NCBI GenBank assembly: GCA_964036665.1
Contig: OZ038528.1
Location: forward strand, 13,398,501 to 13,462,500
DNA length: 64,000 bases
Direction of reading: 5' to 3'
Origin: Gordius sp. MW1
Lineage: Eukaryota; Nematomorpha; Gordioida; Gordea; Gordiidae
Shown here in pieces: positions 13,701 through 24,269 of the stretch. The notes under the pieces are model-generated. The model did no database searches and was not told where the DNA came from. It was given only the letters and a program-made list of their open reading frames with translations. A program made the translations under genes and the position numbers. Position 1 is the stretch's first letter, and each line of letters begins with the position of its first letter.

Positions 13701-14735
13701 AATTTAAGAGGACTTTTAGTAGTTTCAATATCATATGCCATGATAATAATTTCCTTACAAAATTCATAAACATTATTTTAAATGATGTATACTGGACGTT
13801 CCTCAATGTTCGGCATTAATAATATTTGGGGGCTATAATCATTTAACCCTCCAATACCCTTGACAAGATACCAATGGCCCACAAAAATTTTATTGTCAAT
13901 TGATACACGAATATAATATGGAACATCATATTCTCTTATATCCATTATACAAGAAAAAATATCCAATTCAATATTTTTTTTCATGTTTTTATAATCTGGA
14001 GCCTCCAACATTGATTGATTAAATCTTAGATTAATTTTGTATAAATGTTAAAATGGAATGCATGAAATCAAAGTAAATTTATGTCAAAAGTTAAGTTAAT
14101 TACTGTGATAGTTTAGCATGTTTGGAGGACAAAATGTGCTTTTGTTTATATTTCTTTAAAAGTGGCATAATGTTACTTCTGAACTTTATTAGATCATTCA
14201 CTGAAATAAAAACAATTCTTAAGAAAGAATTTGTTTCGCCTACAAGATGATTTGGTTTCTAATAAATATTTATTGAATAATAAATTAGCTTTACATTATC
14301 CAATTCCTCTTTAAATATATGCTCTATGTCATATATTAAATCAGCATATCTTTTATTCATGTAGTTGACAACTTCTTGAATATATTCAGATTTTACCATT
14401 AAGTAAAAATACGGCTTATAATGCATAGCAAGCTATGTTTAGTTAATAAAATTATCAATAAAATATAAACCTTAAACCTATTCCCATCGGGTTCAATAAA
14501 ATAGTAGTCGACTACAGATATTCTTCGCTTATTTTCATTAATGATGCTCGCCTTAAATTTAACTGTTATGAATATATTTTTTTACTGGGTGCATATTGAT
14601 GAGCCACCCAATTTTATCATATTTTCCATCCGGCTTAAAATAATTAAATTTATTGTCAATTTCTTCCAATTGCTCAAATGGTATGTCATTATTTTCTTTT
14701 ACACTATATTTATTGTAAGATAATGAAATAAGCAT
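173..14735 (-). CDS. POLE: DNA polymerase epsilon catalytic subunit, 28 exons, 3' end beyond window
   Basis: B-family replicative polymerase (leading strand, nucleus) with proofreading exonuclease. Exons in transcript order: 14586-14735, 14471-14551, 14295-14432, 14104-14258, 13793-14024, 13646-13753, 13494-13604, 12915-13120, 12597-12657, 11175-11360, 10642-10854, 10249-10356, 9914-10042, 9574-9865, 9423-9525, 9076-9380, 8882-9027, 8197-8354, 7964-8159, 7640-7765, 5329-5676, 5147-5269, 4985-5113, 4671-4841, 4405-4632, 3576-3711, 3236-3492, 173-577. All junctions are GT-AG, phases agree, and the sum is 5,001 nt (1,667 codons) without a stop. The start is an in-frame ATG after a TAG, 50 codons from the first splice site; an earlier exon cannot be excluded. 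The family is usually about 2,200-2,300 residues, so the C-terminal zinc-finger part lies left of position 1. The gene looks intact although several introns carry transposons. Confidence 0.95.
578..879. other. start of POLE intron 27, no element recognised
   Basis: Intronic DNA just upstream (in transcript sense) of exon 28. It contains a short G/C-rich patch near 690-730 (GGGCCGGGCTCCCACGGG) but no ORF, repeat or conserved domain that I can name. Confidence 0.4.
1590..1982 (+). pseudogene. RTE-clade LINE reverse transcriptase relic
   Basis: Conceptual reading of the plus strand gives [14 protein letters not shown], then [13 protein letters not shown] and, after frame breaks, a DD-containing patch and [17 protein letters not shown]. 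These correspond to the RTE/BovB-type reverse transcriptase blocks usually read as D-x-EKAYDRVPR, LHQGSALSPLLF and FADD. Several stops show it is dead. It lies in intron 27 of POLE in the opposite orientation to the gene. The hAT-like MITE at 1983-3054 is inserted directly after it. Sequence from about 880 to 1590 may be an older part of the same insertion but I could not assign it. Confidence 0.6.
1983..3054. mobile_element. GC-terminal hAT-like non-autonomous element (MITE), 1.07 kb
   Basis: Termini are CAGAGGTCAGATT on the left and AATCTGGTCTCTG on the right, an imperfect inverted repeat. Inside each end is a block rich in GCCCG (2010-2160 and 2960-3050). The flanking octamers are AAAGGCAC (1975-1982) and ATAGGCAC (3055-3062), matching 7 of 8, as expected for an aged hAT target duplication. 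The 800-bp interior is AT-rich and has no transposase. It interrupts RTE-derived sequence in POLE intron 27. GCCCG-rich subterminal repeats are common in hAT elements; the superfamily call is inferred. Confidence 0.72.
6368..6780 (+). pseudogene. Tigger/jerky-like transposase fragment
   Basis: An open frame at 6368-6586 encodes about 72 residues, including the second helix-turn-helix region ([19 protein letters not shown]) typical of CENP-B-like DNA-binding domains. Homology continues after a frame change: [21 protein letters not shown] (the position of the first DDE aspartate) and QKGEKQVGA. The reading then enters the 162-bp repeats and stops. It was once the transposase of the element at 5871-7626 and is now a pseudogene. 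Confidence 0.8.
6790..7385. repeat. 162-bp tandem repeat, about 3.7 copies, inside the Tigger relic
   Basis: The marker TTATTAAGTTTAAATACA recurs at 6871, 7033, 7195 and 7357, an exact 162-bp spacing. The first unit begins in DNA that still continues the transposase reading, so the array arose by tandem duplication of part of the element rather than by a separate insertion. Units differ by scattered substitutions and 1-2 bp indels. Confidence 0.9.
7964..10854 (-). CDS. POLE: POLE exons 11-19: polymerase catalytic domain
   Basis: Polymerase motif A appears as [10 protein letters not shown] in exon 13 (9914-10042). Motif B is in exon 16 (9076-9380), [14 protein letters not shown]. Motif C is ELDTDGIWC in exon 17 (8882-9027). 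The epsilon-specific cysteine cluster is visible: C-x2-C-x8-C in exon 14 (9574-9865) plus the cysteine of TCQREN in exon 15 (9423-9525), matching the four residues known to bind an iron-sulfur cluster in yeast Pol2. Exon 18 ends in KKIKKR and exon 19 begins YAVF, the KKRY-type motif that contacts DNA. Nothing in the block is frameshifted. Introns are mostly 37-60 nt; 8355-8881 (527 nt) is AT-rich with no recognisable gene or element. Confidence 0.94.
11175..14735 (-). CDS. POLE: POLE exons 1-10: N-terminal region and 3'-5' exonuclease
   Basis: This block encodes the N-terminal and proofreading part of polymerase epsilon. Exon 1 carries GWLINMHP, a family signature close to the N terminus. Exon 6 (13646-13753) carries Exo I, DIETTK. 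Exon 8 (12915-13120) carries Exo [13 protein letters not shown]. Exon 10 (11175-11360) carries Exo [18 protein letters not shown]. The catalytic acidic residues are all present, so proofreading should be active. Exon 9 (61 nt) gives WVKRDSYLP, bridging exons 8 and 10 in frame. Introns 1, 2 and 3 are only 34, 38 and 36 nt. The intron between exons 9 and 10 (11361-12596) is expanded by a hAT MITE and poly-G tracts, and the 257-nt intron between exons 8 and 9 holds a fragment of another MITE family. Assignment rests on remembered POLE family sequence, not on a search. Confidence 0.94.
11759..11964. mobile_element. 206-bp hAT MITE (TAGTGTTGTAAAA family)
   Basis: Begins TAGTGTTGTAAAAACGGCTG and ends in the complement, CAGCTGTTTTACAACACTA. 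The inverted repeat extends about 50 bp inwards (TTTGCTTGGT and CACCTTTGGTTTGA against ACCAAGCAAAA and AACCAAAGGTCAACC), so the element is nearly a palindrome. Flanking octamers are TATTAAAG and TACTATAG, matching 6 of 8. It has no coding capacity. Its termini match those of the large fold-back element at 46209-51646. It lies in the POLE intron between exons 9 and 10. Confidence 0.8.
12681..12794. mobile_element. fragment of CATGGGCGTAG MITE in a POLE intron
   Basis: Retains the A-rich middle (AATGCAAAAACCCTT), two C-runs each preceded by TTTTGCCC, and the complete right end CTGGCTACGCCCATG. The left terminal repeat is missing. It belongs to the same family as the intact copies at 15167-15333 and 15806-15991. 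Confidence 0.75.
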
Positions 14736-15166
14736 CTACTTAAAATCCATGTTCAAATGTTTCGCGGTAAAATTTAGGTGTATGAGCTTTTCATACAAAA
14801 ATTTAGGGTATTAGGCAATTATGGAGCTGAGAAGATAAAACAAAGAAATTGGCATTTATTATGTTTCACATCCAAATTTAACAAACATAAAATGACTAAT
14901 CATAGATATTTCGACAAAAAAGGCTTAAAAAGAAATAAAGTAAATGTAAATATCATTCATTAACCGTAGCGGAATGTTTTCCCAATATTTACAATTCTTA
15001 CTTTTTTAAATTTATTTATCTCACCTTCACAAAATATGTAATTTTTTATGAAATTATTAAATGATTTAATCAATGAGAGTCTGTGACCAAGCAATGTTTA
15101 AATTACAATTTTAGTTTCTATGCAATTTATGGGCTTGCTTTTCGTTGTTGAGTGAGTGTTATTATA
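14736..15166. other. 5' flank of POLE, no gene seen
   Basis: AT-rich DNA upstream of the POLE start. It should include the promoter and 5' UTR, but no TATA box or initiator can be singled out. It contains one degenerate copy of the TATGCAATTTATGGGC motif at about 15120. Confidence 0.4.
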
Positions 15167-15333
15167 CATGGGCGTAGCCAGGGGGGGCTGCCCCCCCCCT
15201 AACTGACGAAAATTGTTTTTTTCAATGCAAAAACCCTTGAAAAATAAAAAAAAAAATAGGTTTTGCCCCCCCCCTGATTGAAGTTATAAACGTTTTGCCC
15301 CCCCCCCTAATCCAAAACCTGGCTCCGCCCATG
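15167..15333. mobile_element. CATGGGCGTAG MITE, intact copy with 8-bp TSD
   Basis: A 167-bp element starting CATGGGCGTAGCCAGG and ending CCTGGCTCCGCCCATG. Flanking octamers TTATTATA (15159-15166 and 15334-15341) are identical, which defines the boundaries and suggests a hAT-like transposase. The interior has alternating G- or C-runs and an A-rich block, and no ORF. Confidence 0.88.
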
Positions 15334-15805
15334 TTATTATATGTACAATTAAGCAGTGCTGTAACTAGGTGTCAGGCAGGACCAACCAGGAGCAAAATGT
15401 TGGCCTCCTTAGACCCCCCCCCCCCCCAAATAAAAACTCCGAAGTCTTTTGGCATATCCAAGCGATTATTTAAGTTATCTTAATTTTGATTGCTAGTGAT
15501 TTATGTAATATATAGCATTATAATATTTTTCTTCTTCTATTCATCCAATCCTTTTAAATGATTTCAAAAGTACATGCTAAATTATATTTACTAAATGAGC
15601 GGGCATACAGCTATGGGTCAAAACGGTCAGTGGTGTGGGCAGGATTGTCTCAAGACGGGGTGGTGGGGGGAGAGGGGGGGAGGGGTTAAAAAAATTTAAT
15701 AAATAATTTTATTGTTAAAAAATATAAGATTAAAATACTCGCTATATTAATTATATTTGTTGAAAGAACCAAAATGATTAAAAGACATAACATTTTACTT
15801 ACGTT
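15334..15805. other. intergenic, G/C-homopolymer patches
   Basis: No gene. A run of C near 15415 and a G-rich patch at 15640-15680 (AGGATTGTCTCAAGACGGGG) that resembles sequences at 34665-34700 and 34745-34790, probably an old dispersed repeat. Confidence 0.4.
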
Positions 15806-15991
15806 CATGGGCGTAGCCAGGGGGGGAGGGAAGGGGTCCCCCCTAAATGCGCCCCCCTTCTGAATGACGAAAAAAAATTCAATGCAAAAGCTCTTAAAAA
15901 TTAAAAAAAAAATTTATGTTTTGCCCTTCCCTAATTGAACTTTTAAACGTATTGCCCCTCCCCCCCAATCCAAAACCTGGCTACGCCCATG
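15806..15991. mobile_element. CATGGGCGTAG MITE, second intact copy
   Basis: A 186-bp element beginning CATGGGCGTAGCCAGG and ending CCTGGCTACGCCCATG. Flanks are CTTACGTT (15798-15805) and CTTACGCT (15992-15999), a 7 of 8 match. Internal order is the same as in the 15167 copy: left G/C run, CTGAATGACGAAAA, the AATGCAAAA block, two TTTTGCCC runs, right terminus. Confidence 0.85.
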
Positions 15992-16540
15992 CTTACGCTT
16001 ATTTATATTTAATGAGAATTTTCTCACACATAAATATACTCATAAATATTTTGAAATTGCGAATCACGCGAAGTCAGAGGAAAAATAAAGAATGCGAACA
16101 TCTTTACATATCTGCGAACTTAGAAAATGAAATGGTAATTAATTAATAATCAAACGCGATTAATGGGGAGAATTATATATATGGAGGAGGCCACAGTACG
16201 AAAAAAATCCCATTAATGCTCGCTTGCTGGCGCAGATGGCGCTAGCAAGTGGCATCTTACAGAGATGGGGGGAGTGCGCAACCACAACAATTATTAAACA
16301 AAATTTCCAGTTTTAGTCACGATTGCCCGGGAAGCTGGTTATTATCTTGTGCAAAAAGTTAATTAATTAAAATTATATACATCCAATATTTAGATGGGTT
16401 TTTGTTAAAATGCATGATTATTCATTAAAGATTATTATTTTAATTAGAAAATGTATTTTTCTCTATAGACCAACCAGGGCCATTGTTTGAACTAAAATAT
16501 ACTCGGGCCTTTTGGGCTTTAGCCCACCACATTGTCATAT
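15992..16540. other. intergenic, nothing recognised
   Basis: AT-rich DNA between a MITE and a hAT element. No ORF with recognisable homology and no clear repeat. Confidence 0.4.
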
Positions 16541-17102
16541 ATCTAAATTAAAGGTGTGCACGGATTAAATTTTTTTAATCCGATCCGAGGGTTTTTGAAA
16601 AATTTTATATCCCATCCGATCCGATCCGAGTTTTTTAAAATCTAAATCCGATCCGATCCGAGTTTTTTAATGTCTAAATCCGATCCGATCCGAAATTTTA
16701 AAATTAATATTTTACGAACAGAACCTTTTATTGATAATCAATTAAAATAGATAAAAATAAGGTATAGCAATTTTAATAGACCTGAAATAAATATAAAATT
16801 TTATTTGACTAATTCCTTATTATCATATAAAAATAATAAAGAATCTAAATTTTCTGGTTTAATTCGCGTTCTTCTTTCTTCTAATGTTCTTCCAGGCACC
16901 TAGAAATTTCTTTCCGAAGTGGTAAAGGTAGCAGGTATAGTTAAAACTTTATTTGCCAGCTTATAAAGCCTTGGCAGGACTGTTTGATATGAAACCCACC
17001 ATTTCAGCAAATCTTTTTTTGAATCATATTTGCAATCTTCCTTTTTTAACGAAAGGTAAATTGAGATTTTATCTTCTTCCTGCTCATCTTCCCATTGATT
17101 AA

Positions 17103-18335
17103 CTATTTTAAAATATAAATTAAATAATTTATTTTATGTAAAAAATATATATACATATTTAAATGTATGTTAATTACTTTTTTGTCTTTTTTTTGAGGCT
17201 GACTATCACTACTACTTGCCGCATAATTTTCAATCTTAGTTGCAGAATCTACCAAAAAATCCTTAGACGCTAGTGTGGTTCTTATTTCATTAATTAGGCC
17301 TACTCGCTCATTTAGGGGGAGAACCTGAGTTGACGATAATTTGGGCATAAAAATGTGGCAATTTTATGTTGTTGAGTGATTAGAAATTTTGACTTGAGGG
17401 TGGTACAAATATCTTTTTTAAGATCATTGATTTCGTGATGTTCTTCAAAATCATCAGTTTGCGCGTGGTCTGATTGTGAAAGATTACTGAGTAATTGGTA
17501 ATATTGAATCAATATATTGTGAAAGGTTGGGTGTTTATCAGCTTCCAGAACTAAAGAAGCCGTTTTAAACGGCCGGAGTTTATCTATTAGTTTGGTCAGC
17601 AAATTTTTATCAATCACATCTATCTTCTCTAACATATCTATAGAAGTTAGATATGTGGTCAGTTCCTTATACTCCATCAATATGCTCTCAAACATGTCGA
17701 GTCTGGAGTTCCATCTTGTTTCTATTGCTTGATGCAATGTATGATTTAAATATTTATTTTTGCCACTTTGCTTCATATATGTCGTTGGCTTTTTGCATGC
17801 TTCTATTAAGTCATAACCTGAGGGTAATGGAATGTAAAATCATTTTTATTGAATACGTTTCGTAGTACTGTATTCAGTAAATGGGACATGCAATTCATTC
17901 GCTTATGATTTTGCAAGGCTTTGACCATGTTAGAGCCCTGATCGGTAACTTAAGTTATCAATCTCATGTATTCCGTAGGGATGTGAAGTTTTTGAAAATT
18001 TACAGATATTTCTCTTAAAATATTTTCTCCTGTTTTTTTTCAACATCCATTTTTGAAGTGAAAAGAATATGCTTATGTAGGATTCCGAGGGATATATAAT
18101 GTAAAGAAAATGTTAAGTAGTTTATTTTGACAAAGTCATCTGTCCAGAGGTCGAGAGTGGCTGAACATGATTTTGCTTTTAAATGGGGGAGTAACTTTAA
18201 TATTAATGCTTCTCTACTTATATCTGCAAGTTTTGCTGTATCCTTATTCTTACTTAAGGTAGTCCTATCTGAAAGTAATTCATCAACGTTTATATGACCA
18301 TGAACGGCACCAATATTCAGAGCTTCTTGGAGCAT
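17103..18335 (-). pseudogene. hAT transposase remnants
   Basis: Three minus-strand frames can be joined conceptually. 18015-18335 includes SATLDLWTDDF, the LD.WT region after the BED finger. 17312-17776 includes ETRWNSRLDMFESIL and a long helical segment with KLRPFKTAS, the insertion and DDE region of ZBED/hAT proteins. 17103-17348 gives LNERVGLINEIRTTL. Frames are broken by stops and shifts at about 17800-18000 and at the ends, and the C-terminal dimerisation block is not readable. It is not functional. Confidence 0.78.
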
Positions 18336-18843
18336 TGCTCTAAATCCTTCCCCGTTAACGATTGAAAACGGTCGAATATCTTTTCAAATAAAATAAATTA
18401 GATGCTTTTGAAACAAAGTTTTTAATTTTGTTATTTCAGCTAGAGGTTTGGTAGCAAATTATTTAATTGGATTTTTAGCTGAAGTTTTGCAATACATTTA
18501 TGATGCAAAAGATGGGAACTACCTCGAATGGAATTATATGTGTAGATATGATGGCATTTCTTGCAGATACATAACCGGTGTATGTATCATTTTCATTTAG
18601 AAGGTCAAAGTAACTCCAAATTTGACTTTTTCAGTCTTCTTTTTTTGAAGCATATTTCTTTTAAATTTTTTTATTATTTCTTCCACAACGGTTTCTAATA
18701 TGATAAACAATATTGTTGTATTTGCTAGCTGTTACGAATCCCAATGATTATTTCCAAAACCCCCCCCCCCCCCAATTTTTTTCCCCTCAAGTTAGCATGA
18801 CTCACACCATCTCGTCAACGACAATACCCCTGATTGCTTCTAA

Positions 18844-19111
18844 GGGCCCGTCTTAATATACGCTTCAACTTCATGACGTCATATTTTTGTTTGTCTAAAA
18901 TGCGATATTCTTGTCGCGGAATCAACAATTTTAGTTTAGTTACTATGTGAATAAGCATTAATAAGCGTAATTAAAGGATAAATATTTGTTTTATTAGCAA
19001 AAACACAAAAACAGAGGAAAAATGAAGTGACGCTCGTATTAAGACGCGTCTATGTTTCAACATGCATTCGCTTTTTCAATCTAGATACAAAAGCGCGTAT
19101 AAGACGCACCC
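18844..19111. mobile_element. Harbinger-like MITE nested in a hAT element
   Basis: Left end GGGCCCGTCTTAATATACGC and right end GCGCGTATAAGACGCACCC form an inverted repeat; TAA flanks both ends (18841-18843 and 19112-19114). A three-base TAA duplication and a GGG start suggest PIF/Harbinger. The 268-bp interior has no ORF. A second copy in the opposite orientation is at 32173-32438. Confidence 0.75.
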
Positions 19112-19659
19112 TAAGAAGGCAAGCTACATCATTCAAGATTACCCGGAATCAAGAGGGAAAGGAGCTACGCGTGTGCTTTAAGGAAAGGGGAGATTGTGAT
19201 TGATGATTTTTGGAGTTGAGTTGAGATAGAAAGAGATGCGTGTGCTAAAAAGGAAACGGGAGATGCTGATATTGACACTAGCTCCTTTCTTGCCAAACAA
19301 GAAAGTCTCGCTAGGGAAAAACGCTAAGGAAATACTGATAAATATATTAGAGTAAGTTGGGTGAGAGGTGGTATTGGGCATCAAAAATGGTAAAGTAAAA
19401 AAAGAATGCAAATATAATATGAAAAGGTATACTAAAAATTATTAATTTAATTAATTAGAACTTATTATTATTTATTTTAAATTTGAAAATCCGATCCGAC
19501 TAAAATAAAATGTTGATCCGATCCGTGCCCACCCTAATCTAAATACATGAATAAATAGTTTAATTTATTATAACTTTTATTTGTATGTCATAATAGACAG
19601 ATTATATTGTTGCTATAATTCTATGTTTAATATTGTAAACCAAGGCTGAGTTGGGCCGT

Positions 19660-20780
19660 AGCAACTTTTTACTTGTCGACCAATCTCTTGATAATCCTCC
19701 TACTATTTAATTTACGCCAGCGTCTATATAGATTTTTCTTACTTTCGATATAATCCCTAACCGATTGATCTCACCACCAAAGTTCCCTATTCATAGCTTT
19801 GCCTCCTTTAGTCTGTCTTAGAACTCGAATTGCTATGTCCTTAGTTAGCGTCTCCTGAAGGTCGTCTACGTCCCTTTACAACTTCCTTGCAAAGTGAGGA
19901 GGCTTTTTAATGGTATTGTTCGTTCGTCGACGTATCTTTTAGCTTTTCGTACAAATTCAAAGTTCATAAGCATATCTTCTTTCGGGAATTACATTTCTGT
20001 CAAGATCCATAACAAGGGGACGATGTTGGATTTCTTCTCCCGGTATTACTTTGCAATCCTTGATACTCCATTCCTTTCGCAGCATGAGCATATTGTCAAT
20101 TTGACCGAAATGCTTCCCTCTTCAATAAATTATAATTTGATCTTCGCGTTTTTGAAAATAGGTGTTAACGATCGCCATGTGTATGCTTGCGCTACTTGGA
20201 CAAGTTTTTCCCCTTCTTTATTCTTCATACCATGCACATAGCCTCCATGATTGCGTTCATACACGGGGCAATATTTCCCTACTTGAGCGTTGAAATCCGC
20301 CCCAATAATTAGCCTTTCTTCCTGTCCTATTCCATATATTTTCTTTTCCAATGAATCGAAGAATATGTCTTTCTCTAATTTACATCCGAATTGGGGAGCA
20401 TACGCGCACATAATGGTTGGGAGGCCCTCTTGATCTGCAATACTTACATTAGCCTGTTTGAGCAACACTTGACCTTTATCAACTTGTCCTTGAACGATTC
20501 GTTTAGAACGAGACCGACGCTATTTCTACGATTTGGTGAACCACTGTAGAAGAGTTTGTATCCTTCTCCTAAATCCCGAACTTTGGTTCTCCACCTCGTC
20601 TCGTGTAGGTAGGCGATGTGTACCTTTTTTTTGCATTTGTGCGATCGACGTTCTATCCCATCAACGTTTTTACATTCCAGCACGTTATTCGCATTCTTTC
20701 CACGTCCAAATTTGTTAACCGCATTGGTTGTGAGTTTGGCAGTAACCCTAGTGCATTTTCACGTTGCACGGGCGGGGTCA
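19660..20780 (-). pseudogene. RTE-clade LINE, endonuclease part (CFDP2-like)
   Basis: Two overlapping minus-strand frames (20444-20683 and 20130-20468) encode an AP-like endonuclease: LHETRWRTKVRDLGEGYKL with the catalytic ET pair, YSGSPNRRNSVGLVL, ICAYAPQFG-like MCAYAPQFGCKLEK and IIGADFNAQVGKY. Downstream is the linker block with ELWW and YIESKKNLYRRWRKL. The strand then loses similarity, so the reverse transcriptase is absent. One frameshift between the two frames makes it inactive. Confidence 0.82.
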
Positions 20781-22443
20781 GTGCGCGTCATTTGTGGAAG
20801 AGGTATAGCTTTCTTTTGTAAATTTATACCATCATGATTTTGCAGTTAAATTTTGTAGCCGGTTTCCGACCTAACGCCAACCCTCCACTTTGTGCACATG
20901 GATTTAGGAATATCGTAGATAGTGTTAACATTTGGCTAACAATCCTTAAAAGTTTAGGAAAACACTTTTTTGCTTTCCCATTAAAATCGCAAATCATTTT
21001 TAATTAGAAAAATAATAATTGGAATAAGAACTTGTTAATGTAACTTCTCCGCATGTTAGATATATTTGTAATAATTACATTTTTGATTTTATTAAATTTC
21101 ATAAAATGTATATATATATTGTTGTCAATGACTAATGCCAAAAACAAAAACTTATTTTATCGTCTTGGCCAATATACGAGATGTTAATACATAAGCCCAT
21201 AAATTGCAAGGCAAAAAATTTATATAGTTGACCATTATTTTGGCTGTTTTAGCTAAAGACTTTTATAAGGCAACAAATATGTTATGTTTATACAATTAAT
21301 TGCTATTCAATTTGTGGGCTCGTTTTGTATATAAATATCTAAATATATAAAAATGTAATCTCGTTTTTTCGTTCGCTAAGAACTCCTAATGTTCACGACC
21401 AATTGCTCTAAAATTTGCAGAACATTGCCTTATCATTCTAGATCATACATACTTTTTATCCACCTGTAAAAGCCAGAACCATGTTTTGAAATTAAATATA
21501 GTTACTATTTAGAGAAAGTTGGTTGGAAGAAGATTGAGATGACGTGGGCATTTGGAGAGATGGTATGAAGGTCCCATGGCAAATCGTATCAATAAGGTGC
21601 AAGTTGAAGTAAGTGAAATTGAGGGAGGCCTAAGCTGAGATTTAAACGTAAATTAGATGTGGACTTGAAAAGGTACGATAGCGAAGCTGGTGCACGTGCA
21701 GAAATATGTGAAACTACTTGAAGGTGCTGACCACCAAGTATGACAAGGAAATAAAATGAATACAGATTTAAGAAAATCATGATTTATAGATTGTTGTCGG
21801 ATAAAACAAGGACACTAGAAAATAGCACCTTCTAAAAGCAATAGCATTTTAAATGCGTTACAGATATTGATACTCTCTAATTAAGTGTAGGTATGTGCTA
21901 GTTATATCTCCCTTTCACGAAAAATTTATATACAATTAAGAGAGTTTCGATCGTGGCGTTGGCGTTCAATATTATTAGCACTTAAATGCCGTGAATTTTT
22001 AGAAAATTATTTTTTTTGTATTATAAGTTACATAATTAAATCATTTATTAGTCAATATTGGTGTGGAGGCTTAATATGGCTAATTTTACAAAACTTTAAA
22101 TTACAAATAAATTTTTTCTTATTATTTACACTTTTGATTTTCACAATTTTGTTTTGTTAGGGGGGGGGGGGGCTGAACCCAAGGGGGTGGTGAGGTAGGC
22201 AATGAAGTCTAGGGGGCCCTGCTATTTTAAATTTTGTTTAATATTTGAACATTTGTGTAATGTAAAAAAAAATCACAACATTTCAAATATCTACATTTAA
22301 AAGAAATTTTTTAACATATTTTAAAATGAAGCCGGGTTGTACTATTTTAGTTAACCCTTACGGTTTAACTATTACATGCATTTTAAACTTTTCAAACAGT
22401 TTTATTGTGTTTAAGTTGCACAACAATTAAATACGCGTTTATA
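20781..22443. other. intergenic, repeats only
   Basis: No coding sequence found. It contains copies of the AATTGCNATNCAATT hairpin motif at about 21188 and 21300 in opposite orientation, and a G-run patch near 22160. The 21490-21790 stretch has weak RTE C-terminal character but is not assignable. Confidence 0.4.
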
Positions 22444-22544
22444 TCTTATATATAAAAATGAAACTATGTGTGTTTGTGTGTTTGTGTGTATGTTTATGTT
22501 TATGCCGCCACCAATTTTGGAAAACTACCAAAACGACTTGTGAG

Positions 22545-23212
22545 CGTTTAGTGGCTAGTCTTTCGATTCGCTCTAATTCGGTAGCTCGTGAAGTTGTGGC
22601 TCGTAAGCGTTGAGTGGCTAGTCTTTCGATTCGCTCTTCAGCTAATTCGGTAGCTCGTGAAGTTGTGGCTTGTGAGCGTTTAGTGGCTAGTCTATCGATT
22701 CGCTCTTCAGCTGATTCGGTAGCTCGTGAAGTTGTGGCTCGTAAGCGTTGAGTGGCTAGTCTTTCGATTCGCTCTTCAGCTGATTCGGTAGCTCGTGAAG
22801 TTGTGGCTTGTGAGCGTTTAGTGGCTAGTCTTTCGATTCGCTCTTCAGCTGATTCGGTAGCTCGTGAAGTTGTGGCTCGTAAGCGTTGAGTTACTAGTCT
22901 TTCGATTCGCTCTTCAGCTGATTCGGTAGCTCGTGAAGTTGTGGCTCGTAAGCGTTAAGTGGCTAGTCTTTCGATTCGCTCTTCAGCTGATTCGGTAGCT
23001 CGTGAAGTTGTGGCTCGTAAGCGTTGAGTGGCTAGTCTTTCGATTCGCTCTTCAGCTGATTCGTTAGCTCGTGAAGTTCTGGCTCGTAAGCGTTGAGTGG
23101 CTAGTCTTCCGATTCGCTCTTCAGCTGATTCGTTAGCTCGTGAAGTTGTGGTTCGTGAGCGTTTAGTGGCTAGTCTTTCTATTCGCTCTTCAGCTGATTC
23201 GGTAGTGAAGTT
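22545..23212 (-). repeat. 69-bp coding minisatellite (23-residue repeat) in Helitron
   Basis: The block AGCTCGTGAAGTTGTGGCTC recurs at 22583, 22652, 22721, 22790, 22859, 22928, 22997, 23066 and 23135, an exact 69-bp period. On the minus strand it is open across nearly all copies and encodes E-S-A-E-E-R-I-E-R-L-A-T followed by an R-rich segment, 23 residues per unit; one copy has a TAA. Arg/Glu repeats of this kind precede the Rep domain in many animal Helitron proteins. There is no ATG in frame, so it is a leftover of a larger ORF. Confidence 0.85.
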
Positions 23213-23865
23213 GTCCCTGAATGCATCTATAAGTCACTAAAAATACCTTTGATCAAGCTTCCAACGCTGGAATGTTAGCATTAAGTTGATTTGTATTACT
23301 TTTACCACTGCTACGAAGATTGCTAAATAGAAATATTGGTTTAAATATAAATACTGGTTTAAATTATGATAAATGGGTATTGTGAGAATATATTTGTTCT
23401 AGAAACTTTTTAAGTGTTTCTAATGGCTGAAGACTTACACTTTATGAATAATTGACTAAAAACATAAAATATTCATAACGCAGTATAGATATAACCCAAA
23501 TAAGTTTATCCAATAATATAATTTGCACGGAAAAGCTTCTTTTATCATATGGAATAAAAAGCATATATGTAATTAATTGGGGAAGAGCATATTAATACTT
23601 ATTGTAGAATCTAATGTTTATATTCCTATGGTTCATTCATATGGTAACGGGTCTGACCTGATTTAATATGAAAGAAAATTTTTATGCAGCAATAAAACAT
23701 TTAAGCTTCATATACTATACGTCATATGACGTCATTATTAAGTGCTAAAACGTATAAAACAAAAAAACGTGACCCCTCAAAAACTACTGGACCGATTTGG
23801 CTCGAACAAATCTTAAAACATGCTCCGGAGTATGGGGAATAAAGTGAAATTTTGAGCCGACAACT

Positions 23866-23960
23866 TCACGAGCTACCGAATCAGCTGAAGAGCGAATCGA
23901 AAGACTAAACAATATGCGCTCACGATACAGACGCTCAATATATAGTTCGCGAGCCAGTTT
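23866..23960 (+). pseudogene. plus-strand copy of the Helitron Arg/Glu repeat
   Basis: The plus strand here reads ATESAEERIERLNNMRSR and continues RYRRSIYSSRA, the same peptide that the minisatellite at 22545-23212 encodes on the minus strand. Together they form an inverted arrangement inside the Helitron, showing rearrangement after insertion or nesting of two elements. Confidence 0.75.
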
Positions 23961-24269
23961 GAAATCTTATATATAAAAATGAAACTATGCCGCCACCAAT
24001 TTTGGAGAACTACCGGACCGATTTGGCTCAAAATTTCACAGTTTATTCCCCAAACTCCGGAGCATGTTTTAAGATTTGTTCGAGCCAAATTGGTCCAGTA
24101 GTTTTCGAGTTTGTTTTATACGTTTTGACGTTTAATAAAACACGCAACCTCATGACGTACAGCGCGTATCTATCGTTTGTAGTGTGATAAATGTAGGCAT
24201 GTGCTGTTTTTACGATTTGAAACATTGAATATCACAAATAGTTACAAATGATATTGTTTCTTAATTACA

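Larger units (their letters stand above)
16549..19536 (-). mobile_element. hAT transposon, 2.99 kb, decayed, perfect 8-bp TSD
   Basis: Bounded by the octamer ATCTAAAT at 16541-16548 and 19537-19544. Termini are TAAAGGTGTGCACGGAT and, complemented, TAGGGTGGGCACGGAT. Just inside both ends are repeats of CCGATC (16580-16695 and 19490-19525), typical hAT subterminal sites. Minus-strand transposase remnants fill the middle. A 268-bp Harbinger-like MITE (18844-19111) is nested in it. Confidence 0.92.

Noticed and set aside
22545..23212. CRISPR-like array
   Set aside because: Units are contiguous 69-bp tandem copies without unique spacers and encode a peptide repeat; the setting is a Helitron in a eukaryote.
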